Shown: piece by piece, positions 28,687 through 37,132 of the stretch | Layout: every line of letters begins with the position of its first letter | How positions within the stretch are numbered: the stretch's first letter is position 1 | Assembly: GCA_001602645.1 (NCBI GenBank) | Contig: LUYE01000055.1 | Span: 1-59,566 of the forward strand | From: Methanosarcinales archaeon Methan_01 | GTDB taxonomy: Archaea; Halobacteriota; Methanosarcinia; Methanotrichales; Methanotrichaceae | Direction of reading: 5' to 3' | Length of the DNA: 59,566 nt | Notes under the pieces: generated by a model | Told to the model about the DNA's origin: nothing | Databases searched by the model: none | The model's input: the letters and a program-made list of their open reading frames with translations, nothing else | Program-made: the position numbers and the translations under genes

Positions 28687-30414
28687 ATGAAGCTCGAAGA
28701 ACTGATCGCCGCGGCCCGCGGTGAGGTGGAGGTCGACCTCCTTATTGAGGGAGCAGAAGTCGTGAATACCCTCTCCGGCGAGCGGCGCCTATCGGAGGTG
28801 GCGATCTCAGGGGGGACCGTGGTGGGCTTCGACTGCGAAAGCGCCAAAAAGACCCTCGATCTCTCGGGGATGGTATTGGCTCCGGGGTTCATCGACGGCC
28901 ACGTCCACCTGGAGTCGGCGATGGTGACCATCCCCGAGTACGCGAGGGCCGTCGTCCCTCGGGGCACCACGGCGGTGGTGGCCGACCCCCACGAGATCGC
29001 CAACGTCCTGGGGGCGGAGGGGATCAGGTACATCCTCGACTCCTCGCGGCTTTCGCCCCTCTCGGTCTTCGTTATGCTCCCATCCTGCGTTCCTGCGACG
29101 CACCTCGAGACCTCCGGAGCATGCCTCGACGCCCCGGCCCTCTCGGAGCTGATCGATGAGGAGGGGGTCATCGGGATAGCCGAGGTGATGAACTATCCAG
29201 GGGTATTATTCAGAGACCCCTCGGTCCTGGCGAAGATCGGGCTTGCGGGAGAGAGAAGGGTCGACGGCCACTGCCCCCTCCTCTCGGGCCGTGACCTCAC
29301 CGCCTACGTCGCTGCCGGCATCGGATCAGACCACGAGTGCACCTCCCTGGAGGAGGCCCGCGAGAAGCTCAGGCTTGGGATGAGGATTATGATCCGGGAG
29401 GGGACGGCCGCAAAGAACCTCGACGACCTCCTTCCCCTGGTGAACGAGGTCAACTCCAGGCGTTTCCTCTTCGTCTCCGACGACCGCCACCCCTCCGAGA
29501 TCCTCAGGGAGGGGCACATCGACTCCATGGTCAGGAGGGCCGTAGGTGCGGGCCTTGACCCCGTCGTCGCTATCCAGATCGCAAGCCTCAACGCCGCCGA
29601 GTACTTCGGCCTCCGGGACCTTGGCGCGATAGCTCCGGGCCGGAGGGCGGACATCGTCGTTTTAGACGGCCTGGACGAGTTTAACGTCCAGAAGGTCCTG
29701 AAGGACGGGGCCGTCGTCGCAGAGGGCGGCCGCCTTCTTCTCCCCCTGAGAGCGGCCGCAAGGCCCCGATCGTCATCGATGAACGTCGGCGCGATCGCCC
29801 CCGGATCCTTCGAGATAAAGGCCGAGGGTGACCTGGTGAGGGTGATAGGGGTGATCCCCAACCAGATCATCACGAGATCGCTTCTGACCAGGCCGAAGGT
29901 CGAAGGGGACAGAGTCGTCGCCGATCTGGACCGCGACCTTCTGGTGATGGCCGTCGTCGAGAGGCACAGGGGAACCGGGAACGTCGGCCTCGGCCTCGTC
30001 AAAGGCTTCGGCCTTGTCCGGGGGGCGATCGCCACCTCCGTCGCCCACGACTCCCACAACATCGCCGCCGTCGGTACAAGCACCGAGGAGCTTTACTGGG
30101 CGGTCTCGGCTGTTGAGGAGATGGAGGGCGGCCTCGTCGTCGTCGACGACGGGGCGGTCGAGGCATCTCTCCCTCTGCCGATAGCCGGCCTCCTCTCGGA
30201 CCGGTCGATGGAGGAGGTCGCGGAGAAGATCAAGGAGGTGGTGGTGGCCGCAAAGGACCTCGGCTCGTCCCTGGAGGACCCCTTCATGACCCTCTCCTTC
30301 CTCTGCCTCCCGGTGATACCGGAGCTGAAGCTGACGGACAAGGGGCTCGTCGACGTCACACGGTTCGACTTCGTCTCCCTCTTCGTCGGCGAGGGCGAGG
30401 AGGGGAAGGCCTGA
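28687..30414 (+). CDS. ade: Adenine deaminase
   Basis: Hydrolyses adenine to hypoxanthine and ammonia in purine salvage. From the ATG at 28687 it is 575 residues, the usual length. The amidohydrolase metal-binding motif reads FIDGHVHLESAMV, followed by GTTAVVADPHEIANV, later SDDRHP and a C-terminal Ade-specific domain with TSVAHDSHN. I chose 28687 (MKLEELIAAARGEVE, ggtga seven nt upstream) over an ATG 14 codons earlier. It is divergent from the purine permease, giving an import-and-deaminate unit. Confidence 0.94.
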   Translation: MKLEELIAAARGEVEVDLLIEGAEVVNTLSGERRLSEVAISGGTVVGFDCESAKKTLDLSGMVLAPGFIDGHVHLESAMVTIPEYARAVVPRGTTAVVADPHEIANVLGAEGIRYILDSSRLSPLSVFVMLPSCVPATHLETSGACLDAPALSELIDEEGVIGIAEVMNYPGVLFRDPSVLAKIGLAGERRVDGHCPLLSGRDLTAYVAAGIGSDHECTSLEEAREKLRLGMRIMIREGTAAKNLDDLLPLVNEVNSRRFLFVSDDRHPSEILREGHIDSMVRRAVGAGLDPVVAIQIASLNAAEYFGLRDLGAIAPGRRADIVVLDGLDEFNVQKVLKDGAVVAEGGRLLLPLRAAARPRSSSMNVGAIAPGSFEIKAEGDLVRVIGVIPNQIITRSLLTRPKVEGDRVVADLDRDLLVMAVVERHRGTGNVGLGLVKGFGLVRGAIATSVAHDSHNIAAVGTSTEELYWAVSAVEEMEGGLVVVDDGAVEASLPLPIAGLLSDRSMEEVAEKIKEVVVAAKDLGSSLEDPFMTLSFLCLPVIPELKLTDKGLVDVTRFDFVSLFVGEGEEGKA

Positions 30415-30443
30415 CTGATGATGAGGGGATCGGTCCTGAGAAG

Positions 30444-31592
30444 ATGAATCCGAAGAGAAGAGCCCTCGACTCCAGCCCGTCAGGGATCTGGTTTCGCTGG
30501 AACAAGAAGAACAGCTACAGCATCGCAGCGCTGCTACCCCTCGTCGGTGGGGCGGGGCTAGCAGACGAGCCGAGGGAAGGGATCATGCTCTACAGCTTCG
30601 CCTCGGCCCAGGCCGAGGAGGTCTATCGGGAGGTCGGAGCCTCGAAAGTCGAGGCGATCTACGTCGCAGGAGGCCCCCACCCCTCGGCGAGGCCCGTGGA
30701 GGCGCTTCGATCTTTCGATTACGTCGTCATCGGCGAGGGGGAGGAGACCCTGCCGGAGCTGATCGGCTGCATCCGGGGCGGGGGTGATCCCGGTCTAGTC
30801 CGGGGGATCGCCTTCAAGCGGGATGGCCGTGTTCTGATAACGCCATCGAGAGAACACGTCGATCTTGATCTATACGCGCCCTTCAAGCCGCCGATATTCG
30901 CCCCCATCGAGATCAGCCGCGGCTGCCCCTGGGGGTGCTTCTTTTGCCAGACTCCAAGCCTCTTCGGAAGGCGGATGCGCCATCGGTCGATCCCGAGGAT
31001 CCTGAAGTACGCCCGATGCTACTCGGACCTGCGGTTCACCTCGCCGAACGCCCTCGCCTACGGCTCCGACGGCGTCCACCTCCGGATAGATAAGGTGGAG
31101 CGTCTTCTTTCCGCCCTCTCGGATCTGGGAAAACCGATCTTCTTCGGGACCTTCCCCTCGGAGGTGAGGCCCGACTTCGTGACGGAGGAGGCGGTGGAGC
31201 TCTTGGCGAGACACTGCACCAACCGGACCATCAGCATCGGGGGCCAGTCCGGCAGCGACCGAATCTTGAAGATGGCGGGAAGGGGCCACGACGTCGAGGC
31301 GGTGAGGAGGGCCTGCGACCTCAGCCTGGACGGGGGTTTGGTTCCGAACCTCGACCTGATCGTCGGCCTCCCGGGGGAGACGGCCGAAGATCAGATGCTG
31401 ACCCTCTCCCTCGCCCGGGAGGTCGTCGGGAAAGGTGGCAGGGTCCGGGCCCACCACTTCACGCCGCTGCCGGGAACCCCCCTGGAGGGGGCAGACCCCG
31501 CCCCCCTGCTGGAGGAGGTGGCAAAAGAGATGGGCGAGCTCGCCCTCCGGGGAGCGGCGAAGGGCAGATGGGCAGCGGCTTTTCAGAGGTAG
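30444..31592 (+). CDS. B12-binding-domain/radical SAM protein (MJ1487-type)
   Basis: 382 residues. The N-terminal 130 form a cobalamin-binding-like domain with YVAGGPHPSARP and VVIGEGEETLPEL, then the radical SAM cluster motif CPWGCFFCQTP (about 152-162), with a methyltransferase-like barrel after it and a GGQSGSDRILKMAGRGH block. It resembles the archaeal MJ_1487 family (TIGR04013), whose reaction is not known to me. It starts 29 nt after ade and ends overlapping by ten bases a convergent gene. Confidence 0.85.
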   Translation: MNPKRRALDSSPSGIWFRWNKKNSYSIAALLPLVGGAGLADEPREGIMLYSFASAQAEEVYREVGASKVEAIYVAGGPHPSARPVEALRSFDYVVIGEGEETLPELIGCIRGGGDPGLVRGIAFKRDGRVLITPSREHVDLDLYAPFKPPIFAPIEISRGCPWGCFFCQTPSLFGRRMRHRSIPRILKYARCYSDLRFTSPNALAYGSDGVHLRIDKVERLLSALSDLGKPIFFGTFPSEVRPDFVTEEAVELLARHCTNRTISIGGQSGSDRILKMAGRGHDVEAVRRACDLSLDGGLVPNLDLIVGLPGETAEDQMLTLSLAREVVGKGGRVRAHHFTPLPGTPLEGADPAPLLEEVAKEMGELALRGAAKGRWAAAFQR

Positions 31593-31921
31593 AAGCGGCG
31601 AAAGGGGGGGCGATAGTCGTCGAGAAGCTCGTACTTCACCACGATCTGGTCGCTCTCGACGTGGATCTCTCTCACCGCCTGGGAGAAGAGGTACCAGGCG
31701 TATCCCCGGTCGGGGACCTTCAGCCTCTCCGGGACGCTCGCGGAGAACTCCGTCTCGTTCAGGATGTAAGAGCGGAGGAGCTCGCTCCCCGAGGCGAAGA
31801 GGAAGGGGAAGCCGATCCGCTCCACCTCTTCCGCCATGCAGGGGTCGGTCAGCCTAAGCCGCTGCTTGAGATGCTGCCGGTATTCCTCTTCCGTGATGAC
31901 TAGCTCTTTCAGTTCGCTCAA
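31583..31921 (-). CDS. Conserved-looking hypothetical protein
   Basis: 112 residues, no membrane segment, a single cysteine near residue 28. Translation seems to begin at TTG (31921) with GGTGA six nt before it and a TATA-like aatttttatct on the minus strand further upstream. The even hydrophobic/charged pattern (YAWYLFSQAVREIHVESDQIVVKYELLDDY) looks like a compact globular domain. I cannot assign a family or function. It ends inside the last codons of the convergent radical SAM gene. Confidence 0.68.
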   Translation of the reverse strand: MSELKELVITEEEYRQHLKQRLRLTDPCMAEEVERIGFPFLFASGSELLRSYILNETEFSASVPERLKVPDRGYAWYLFSQAVREIHVESDQIVVKYELLDDYRPPFRRFYL

Positions 31922-32077
31922 CGCGGTTCACCATTCTTCCCTAAAGCGAGATGAAAGATAAAAATTGCGGGGCGGGCGACTCCGGGCCGAGCCGGCTTGG
32001 AGGACCCCTCTCGGAAGGGCGGCCGTCGTCGGTCAGAACGGAGGGCGGGACCCGGGCCGCCACACCTTTGGGGGATG

Positions 32078-32117
32078 GAGGGTGCCCTCCGGGCTGGACC
32101 GGAGGAGCCATCCTCCG
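32078..32117. repeat. Two adjacent GC-rich hairpins downstream of the IscU-like gene
   Basis: gaggg/ccctc (32078-32089) and cggagga/tcctccg (32100-32117, 7-bp perfect stem with loop gcca) lie about 60-100 nt beyond the stop of the minus-strand IscU-like gene. They may aid transcription termination; no T-run follows. Confidence 0.35.
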
Positions 32118-32175
32118 ACAGCCGTCTGTCTTCGCCGTTGATATTCCGATGCTTGTATATCCGGCGCTGAGGCGG

Positions 32176-32787
32176 TCATTCGACGGAGACGTCCAGGTCC
32201 AGCCCCGAGAGGGCGCCGACGACGTCTTGGGCCATGATGGCCCTCGTCTCCGGGTCGAGCTCCTTGTTGAGGTCGATCCTGACCCTTTTTCCCTCCACAT
32301 CGATCCCGTCGACCCTCTTCGCCGCGACGATGTTCAGCCCCTTGGCGGGGTCGAGAACCCCGGTCATCATCCTTCGGATGAAATCCTCGTCTATCACCCT
32401 CTTGCCGGCTATCGCCTCGTACTTCATGATCGCCGCCTTGAGGCCGGATGTCGCAAGCTGTGCGCAGTGGACCTTCTGCTTGGGAAGCCCCCCCAGCTCC
32501 TCCACCACGTCCTTGAAGTGGATCCCTCTCGCCTCCTCCAGGGTCTTGCCCTTGGCCAGCTCCGTGGTGACGCTGGTGCTGGCGATGTTCGCGGCGCAGC
32601 CGAAGCTCTCGAACTTGATATCCTCGATCACCTCGGTCTTGGGGTCGACCTTCATATAAAGCTGGACCATGTCGCCGCAGGCGGCGCTCCCCACCTTCGC
32701 CGTCACGTCCGCGTCCTCGATCCTCCCGGGGTTCCTCGGGTTTTTGAAGTGGTCCAGGACCTTTTCGGTATATCCAAGGTTTGTCAT
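32176..32787 (-). CDS. IscU/NifU-type Fe-S scaffold with a C-terminal MIP18-like extension
   Basis: 203 residues. The first 130 are a standard IscU scaffold: HFKNPRNPG, GSAACGDMV (first Cys ligand), FGCAANIASTS (second) and KVHCAQLAT (third). Clusters are assembled on these cysteines and passed to apo-proteins, which this cell needs in quantity for Hdr. The remaining 70 residues (VLDPAKGLNIV...VDGIDVEGKRVRIDL...VVGALSGLDLDVSVE) resemble a MIP18/DUF59 domain lacking its usual C-terminal part. A fusion of these two is unusual. It starts two nt after the stop of the DHH phosphoesterase gene, so the two form an operon. Confidence 0.9.
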   Translation of the reverse strand: MTNLGYTEKVLDHFKNPRNPGRIEDADVTAKVGSAACGDMVQLYMKVDPKTEVIEDIKFESFGCAANIASTSVTTELAKGKTLEEARGIHFKDVVEELGGLPKQKVHCAQLATSGLKAAIMKYEAIAGKRVIDEDFIRRMMTGVLDPAKGLNIVAAKRVDGIDVEGKRVRIDLNKELDPETRAIMAQDVVGALSGLDLDVSVE

Positions 32788-32789
32788 GA

Positions 32790-34949
32790 TCAGGCCTCTA
32801 CCTTCTGTTCAGGCTTTGAGCCCGTGATGCTGACGGGGTCGGCGGGACAGGCCGCGATCTTCTCGACGAGCTTTGCGAGGACCTCCTTCCTCATACCGCC
32901 GACGAACTTGATCGACCCGACGACGAGGTGGCCGCCGCCGTTGACGCCCCCCGCGGCGATCTCCTCGCGAAGCTCCCGGACCATCTTCGGGATGTTCATC
33001 CGGACTCCCCGGCTCCTCAGGACGGCGAAGTCGGGGCCGTAGCCGATGGTCACCACCGGCTTTCCCTCGTACCTCTTGCAGAGGAGGTCGTGGACCTCGC
33101 CGGAGGTCTTCCCCGGCGGCGGAAAGGTGAACTTGTGGGCGTAGTTCTCGACGTCCAGGACGTTCATGACGGCGCCGTTTGGGAGGGTCTGGGTCTTGAC
33201 GTGGGCGAGGGATGCCCGGAGCTGCTCATCGATCGCCTCCTTCGCCTGCTCGCAGAGGAGCTGGACGATCTTCCTGTGGCGGTCGAGCCTCCCGAGGCAG
33301 AGGATGTCGTTGACGAGGCCGCGACCATCGTTGAACCGGAGCCAGAAGGCCTCGTAGTCGAGGGCTAGGGCGATCTTCTTCAGGTCGTCGATCGAAAACC
33401 GATCTTCTACGAGGCGGATGTACCGCGCAGCCTCGGCGGCCTCGCTCCGGTCGCCGACGGCCGAGACCGCCGGGAAGTGCTTGATCTTCTCCTCCACCTC
33501 GGGGTTTATCATCCTCGCGATCTCCGTTGCTATCATCCCCGTGGTGATCCCGAAGTCCCCTCCCTGGTGGGCGGGGTTGACGTGGGCGATGAGGTACTTG
33601 TCGACGGCCTCGTCGGGGTGGTGGTGGTCGACGACGAGCATCTCCAGGCCGTAGATCTGGGCCTGCTTCATCGCTGGGACGTCCTCCTCGGTGGAGCCGT
33701 TGTCCAAAAGGACGATGAGGGGCATCTTCTGGTCGTGGCGGGAGTGGTCCTCCAGGGCGTAGGAGAGGTCCTTTGTGACGTCCTCCAGCTCGTAGAAGGG
33801 GGCCTTCGACGGCGCCCGGCGATAATTATAATATTCAGCGTCGGCACCCCCCACCTCCCGGATGAGGGGGAGGATCGCCGCCTCGATCGCCACCGCTGCG
33901 CTCATTCCGTCGGCGTCGGCGTGGTGCCTCACCACAATCGGCTTCGACTTGAGGATCGCCCGCCGGATCTCCTTCGCCACCTCCTTCATCTTCGGCCGGA
34001 GCCTCGCGATGACCTCGCTCTCCACCATGAGCGGCAGGTCGGCGGGCTCGGCCCTCACGTCGATCGCCCCCTCGATCCGGTCTTTGACGCCGGAGGCCTC
34101 CCCGCCCCAGAGCTGCCTCATCGACCTGATCTCGATCTGGATCTGGCCGTTTCTGACGGAGACCTCCCCGATCCCCCTCACGATCATCTCGGTGTCGATC
34201 TCGGGGTAGGCCCGGACCCCCGCCCGCTCGAAGGCGGCGCAGAAGACGAGGCCACTCTCGTCGGCGACGGTGAAGATGGTGGGCCCTCCCGTCTGCTTCA
34301 CCTGGATCACCTCCCCCTCGATGGAGACGAGTTTGCCGACGCGGCCGGATAGCTCGGTGACCCTGGTCGTCGGGAGCTCCTTTCTCACCTCCAGGGTGTG
34401 GTGCTCCCCCACCTCGACGGGCTCCAGCTCGATGTTGCCGTTGGGGGCGATGTTTCTCACCCGGACGACCATCTCCTCGCCGACCTCAGGGGTTCTCTTC
34501 AAAAACTTGTTGTGGGCGAGGCCCCGGACGTGGTCGTTCAGGTCGACGAAGGCCCCGAAGTTGGCGATCCCCGAGACCTTCCCGCGGTAGGCGTCGCCGA
34601 TCACCAGGTCCTCGGTGTCGCAGGCCCCATCCAGGACGCGGACGACGGGCTTTTTGGAGCAGTTGGGGCATAGCTCGCTTTTAGTGGCGAGCTTGGAGCC
34701 GCAGATGGCGCATAGGTACTCCCGGCCAAGGCCTCCGCAGGCCTCGCAGTTATCGGTGACGGGGATCTTTCCCCTCCCCTTGCAGACAGGACATGTCGCC
34801 GCCCCCTTCGTCACCAGGTCGTCGATCTCGGTGGAAGAGGCCTCGCCAAGGCTGACGGATTCGATCTTGCCGGTCCCCTTGCAGTTGGGACAGTCCCTCT
34901 CTCCGGTCACCAAATAGCCTTTGCCCCCGCATCTATCGCAGAGCTTCAT
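32790..34949 (-). CDS. DHH-family phosphoesterase with zinc-finger, S1 and OB domains
   Basis: About 719 residues from the ATG at 34949. It has four DnaJ-type CxxCxGxG fingers (CDRCGGKG, CPNCKGTG, CPVCKGRG, CEACGGLG) plus two CxxC pairs, an S1 RNA-binding domain (GDAYRGKVSGIANFGAFVDL), and an OB fold (VSIEGEVIQVKQTGG). A RecJ-like DHH domain with HHADADGMSA and VVDHHHPDE then leads to a DHHA1-type end. Metal-binding residues look intact, so single-strand DNA or RNA hydrolysis is probable. The frame stays open 109 codons upstream but those overlap the divergent trm56 gene and look like antisense coding. Confidence 0.85.
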   Translation of the reverse strand: MKLCDRCGGKGYLVTGERDCPNCKGTGKIESVSLGEASSTEIDDLVTKGAATCPVCKGRGKIPVTDNCEACGGLGREYLCAICGSKLATKSELCPNCSKKPVVRVLDGACDTEDLVIGDAYRGKVSGIANFGAFVDLNDHVRGLAHNKFLKRTPEVGEEMVVRVRNIAPNGNIELEPVEVGEHHTLEVRKELPTTRVTELSGRVGKLVSIEGEVIQVKQTGGPTIFTVADESGLVFCAAFERAGVRAYPEIDTEMIVRGIGEVSVRNGQIQIEIRSMRQLWGGEASGVKDRIEGAIDVRAEPADLPLMVESEVIARLRPKMKEVAKEIRRAILKSKPIVVRHHADADGMSAAVAIEAAILPLIREVGGADAEYYNYRRAPSKAPFYELEDVTKDLSYALEDHSRHDQKMPLIVLLDNGSTEEDVPAMKQAQIYGLEMLVVDHHHPDEAVDKYLIAHVNPAHQGGDFGITTGMIATEIARMINPEVEEKIKHFPAVSAVGDRSEAAEAARYIRLVEDRFSIDDLKKIALALDYEAFWLRFNDGRGLVNDILCLGRLDRHRKIVQLLCEQAKEAIDEQLRASLAHVKTQTLPNGAVMNVLDVENYAHKFTFPPPGKTSGEVHDLLCKRYEGKPVVTIGYGPDFAVLRSRGVRMNIPKMVRELREEIAAGGVNGGGHLVVGSIKFVGGMRKEVLAKLVEKIAACPADPVSITGSKPEQKVEA

Positions 34950-35030
34950 CACCGGGGAGAAGGCCGCCAAGGGATTTATCGGTTTTGGAGGGGAAAAGGG
35001 GATAAATAGCATCTCCGACCTCTCCAGGCC

Positions 35031-35570
35031 ATGCGAGTTGTGGTCTTGCGCCTCGGCCACCGGCCGGAACGGGACAAGAGGATCACCACCCACGTGGGCC
35101 TCGTCGCCCGGGCCTTCGGGGCCGAGGAGATGATCCTCGCCGGGAGGGACGAGAAGCTCGTCAGTGGCCTTGAAGACGTCGCCCATCGGTGGGGGGGGGA
35201 CTTCCGGGTCAGGTCGGTCGGGAGCTGGAGGGGCGAGGCGGGAGGTTGGAAGGAGTCGGGGGGGAGGATCGTCCACCTCACCATGTACGGCGAGCCGATC
35301 TCCGAGAAGATCGATGAGATCCGGTCATCGGGGGATTTGATGGTGGTGGTGGGGGCGGAGAAGGTCCCCGCCGAGATCTACGAGATGGCGGATTGGAACG
35401 TGGGGGTCGGAAACCAGCCCCACTCAGAGGTGGCAGCCCTCGCCGTCTTCCTGGACAGGCTCTGGCAGGGGGAAGAGCTGGAGAGGGTTTTTTCGGGGAG
35501 GATAGAGGTCGTCCCCAGCCCTCGGTACAAGACCGTCGTCGAGCGGCCTGAAGATGAGGGAGAGGGCTGA
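35031..35570 (+). CDS. tRNA (cytidine(56)-2'-O)-methyltransferase
   Basis: 179-residue archaeal aTrm56 (SPOUT fold) that methylates the ribose of C56 in the T loop. The N-terminus [29 protein letters not shown] and the segment [21 protein letters not shown], which forms the SAM-binding knot, match the family. It overlaps by one base the next gene, and is divergent from the DHH phosphoesterase across about 80 nt. The short gap holds a TATA-like gataaat near 35000, so this mRNA probably has a short leader. Confidence 0.9.
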   Translation: MRVVVLRLGHRPERDKRITTHVGLVARAFGAEEMILAGRDEKLVSGLEDVAHRWGGDFRVRSVGSWRGEAGGWKESGGRIVHLTMYGEPISEKIDEIRSSGDLMVVVGAEKVPAEIYEMADWNVGVGNQPHSEVAALAVFLDRLWQGEELERVFSGRIEVVPSPRYKTVVERPEDEGEG

Positions 35571-36706
35571 TGGGGGTGAGGGCTGATCGACCTCAGCGGG
35601 TTCTCGTGGTCGGCCAGTCCGTCCGGTCGATCGCCCTCTCGGCGGCCCGGTCAGGCCACATAGTCTTCGCCGCCGACTGCTACTCGGACCTGGATCTGGT
35701 GGAGTCCGTTTCGGGTTCCGCCCACCTGGACTGGGACCCGGCGGCCCCCGAGGACCTCGCCTTCAAGGCGAGAGCGGTCATCGAGGCGGCGATAGAGGCC
35801 GACTCCGTCGACTGCCTCGTCCTCGGCCCCGGGGTCGAGGGGATGAAGGTGGGAGGGGTGAGGGTCCTCAACAACCCTCCGGAGAAGGTCGCAGAGGCGT
35901 CCGACAAGCTCTGGCTCGCCCGCTGGCTCGAAGCGGAGGGGTTCGCCACGGTCCCGACCGTGCCGATCGGCGAGGTCCGGCCCGGCGCCTTCCCTCTCAT
36001 GGTCAAGCCCCGGCGGGGGGCGGGGGGGGCCGAGAACCGGCTCGTCTATACCGATGAAGAGCTCGCCCTTCTCGAAGGGGAGCTGATAGCCCAGCGTTTC
36101 GTCCGAGGGACCTCCGCCAGCGTATCGGTGATCGCCGACGGCGAGAGGGCTGTGGCGATATCCGCGAACGAGCAGTTGATCGGGACCGAGTGGCTTGGCG
36201 GAGCAGGCTATCGATACTGCGGCAACATAACGCCCCTGGCCCTCCCCCGGGCCGCCTCCGCGGAGATGATGAGGGCCGCCGAGGAGATCGCCTCTCGCCT
36301 CCAACTCGTCGGCTCCAACGGCGTCGACTTCATCCTCGCGGACTCCGGCCCCGTCGTCCTGGAGGTGAATCCCAGGTTTCAGGGGAGCCTGGACTCGGTG
36401 GAGATATCGACGGGTCTGAGCCTCTTCCAGGCCCACCTCCTCTCCTTCGACGGCGTCCTCCCCAAGAGGCCGGCGCCCCGGAGGTTCGGCGGGAGAGGTG
36501 TCCTATACGCCGAAGAAGACCTAAGAATAGATGGAGACCTCAGAGCCGCCACCACGTCAATAGCCGACGTCCCGCGGCCCGGATCAGTGGCGAGGCGGGG
36601 CGAACCCGTCACGTCGATCATCAGCTCCGCAAGGGATAGAGATGGAGCCCTGGCCCTTCTCCGGAGGAGGTGTTCTCGGATCCGCAGGGCCCTCCGGGGT
36701 CTTTGA
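35570..36706 (+). CDS. ATP-grasp carboxylate-amine ligase-like protein, unknown substrate
   Basis: 378 residues. An N-terminal Rossmann-like part (VLVVGQSVRSIALSAARSGHIVFAADCY) precedes an ATP-grasp domain with PLMVKPRRGAGGAENR (ATP loop), LIAQRFVRGTSASVSVI and the metal/substrate motif VVLEVNPRFQGSLDSVE. This is the pattern of the archaeal ATP-dependent carboligases related to biotin carboxylase. Members of the superfamily make methanogen cofactors, including tyramine-glutamate ligase in methanofuran synthesis, but I cannot show that specificity here. It is translationally coupled to trm56 (stop and ATG overlap by one base). Confidence 0.8.
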   Translation: MGVRADRPQRVLVVGQSVRSIALSAARSGHIVFAADCYSDLDLVESVSGSAHLDWDPAAPEDLAFKARAVIEAAIEADSVDCLVLGPGVEGMKVGGVRVLNNPPEKVAEASDKLWLARWLEAEGFATVPTVPIGEVRPGAFPLMVKPRRGAGGAENRLVYTDEELALLEGELIAQRFVRGTSASVSVIADGERAVAISANEQLIGTEWLGGAGYRYCGNITPLALPRAASAEMMRAAEEIASRLQLVGSNGVDFILADSGPVVLEVNPRFQGSLDSVEISTGLSLFQAHLLSFDGVLPKRPAPRRFGGRGVLYAEEDLRIDGDLRAATTSIADVPRPGSVARRGEPVTSIISSARDRDGALALLRRRCSRIRRALRGL

Positions 36707-36709
36707 GCC

Positions 36710-36832
36710 TCACCAGGACATGACCCGGTAGAACCAGTGGGAGATTATGGTGACGAACTTCTCAAATCCGCTTCCCTTCTCCAACTTCTTCCGATCCTCA
36801 TCCCGGTACTTCTTATCCTTCATCCAAGACAT
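36710..36832 (-). CDS. 40-residue basic hypothetical protein
   Basis: MSWMKDKKYRDEDRKKLEKG followed by a hydrophobic/aromatic end FVTIISHWFYRVMSW. The basic coil plus aromatic helix suggests an amphipathic membrane-associated peptide. A TATA-like gttatatct lies about 25 nt before the ATG on the minus strand and no ribosome site is seen, so a leaderless mRNA is plausible. It is divergent from another 40-residue protein. Unknown function; a longer upstream in-frame start looks unlike protein. Confidence 0.5.
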   Translation of the reverse strand: MSWMKDKKYRDEDRKKLEKGSGFEKFVTIISHWFYRVMSW

Positions 36833-36942
36833 GATTTTTGGGTTGTCTATCTGGAGATATAACGATATCGGTCTTCGGCTGGGCCATTGCGGTCTATGTC
36901 GGAGGGAAACCAAAATCTTTATGATACATAAGAGAGGCTCTC

Positions 36943-37065
36943 ATGCCAGTGATAGATATGGAGATATTAACCGCCATCGAATACCTTCAGGCTCTGATCG
37001 TCGTGGTCCTCTTCTTCGGGATTCTAGCCATGGGGTTCAAGGTCTGGCGCTGGAACTACGCCTGA
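36943..37065 (+). CDS. 40-residue single-pass membrane protein
   Basis: Short N-terminus (MPVIDMEILTAIEYLQ), one strong helix ALIVVVLFFGILAMGFKVW, then a positive/aromatic end. TATA-like tctttatgat lies about 27 nt before the ATG. A short self-complementary gagaggctctc precedes the start. The layout is like small subunits of membrane complexes but no partner is identifiable here. Confidence 0.58.
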   Translation: MPVIDMEILTAIEYLQALIVVVLFFGILAMGFKVWRWNYA

Positions 37066-37132
37066 CCCGCTCTGAAGTCCCCTTCTTCTTTTTGTCTTCC
37101 CACCGGCTGGATACAGCCGAGGCTCTTCCTAT

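Noticed and set aside
34950-35276. 109-codon N-terminal extension of the DHH phosphoesterase
   Set aside because: It is antisense to trm56 and Pro-rich without any domain; the family begins with the first zinc finger.
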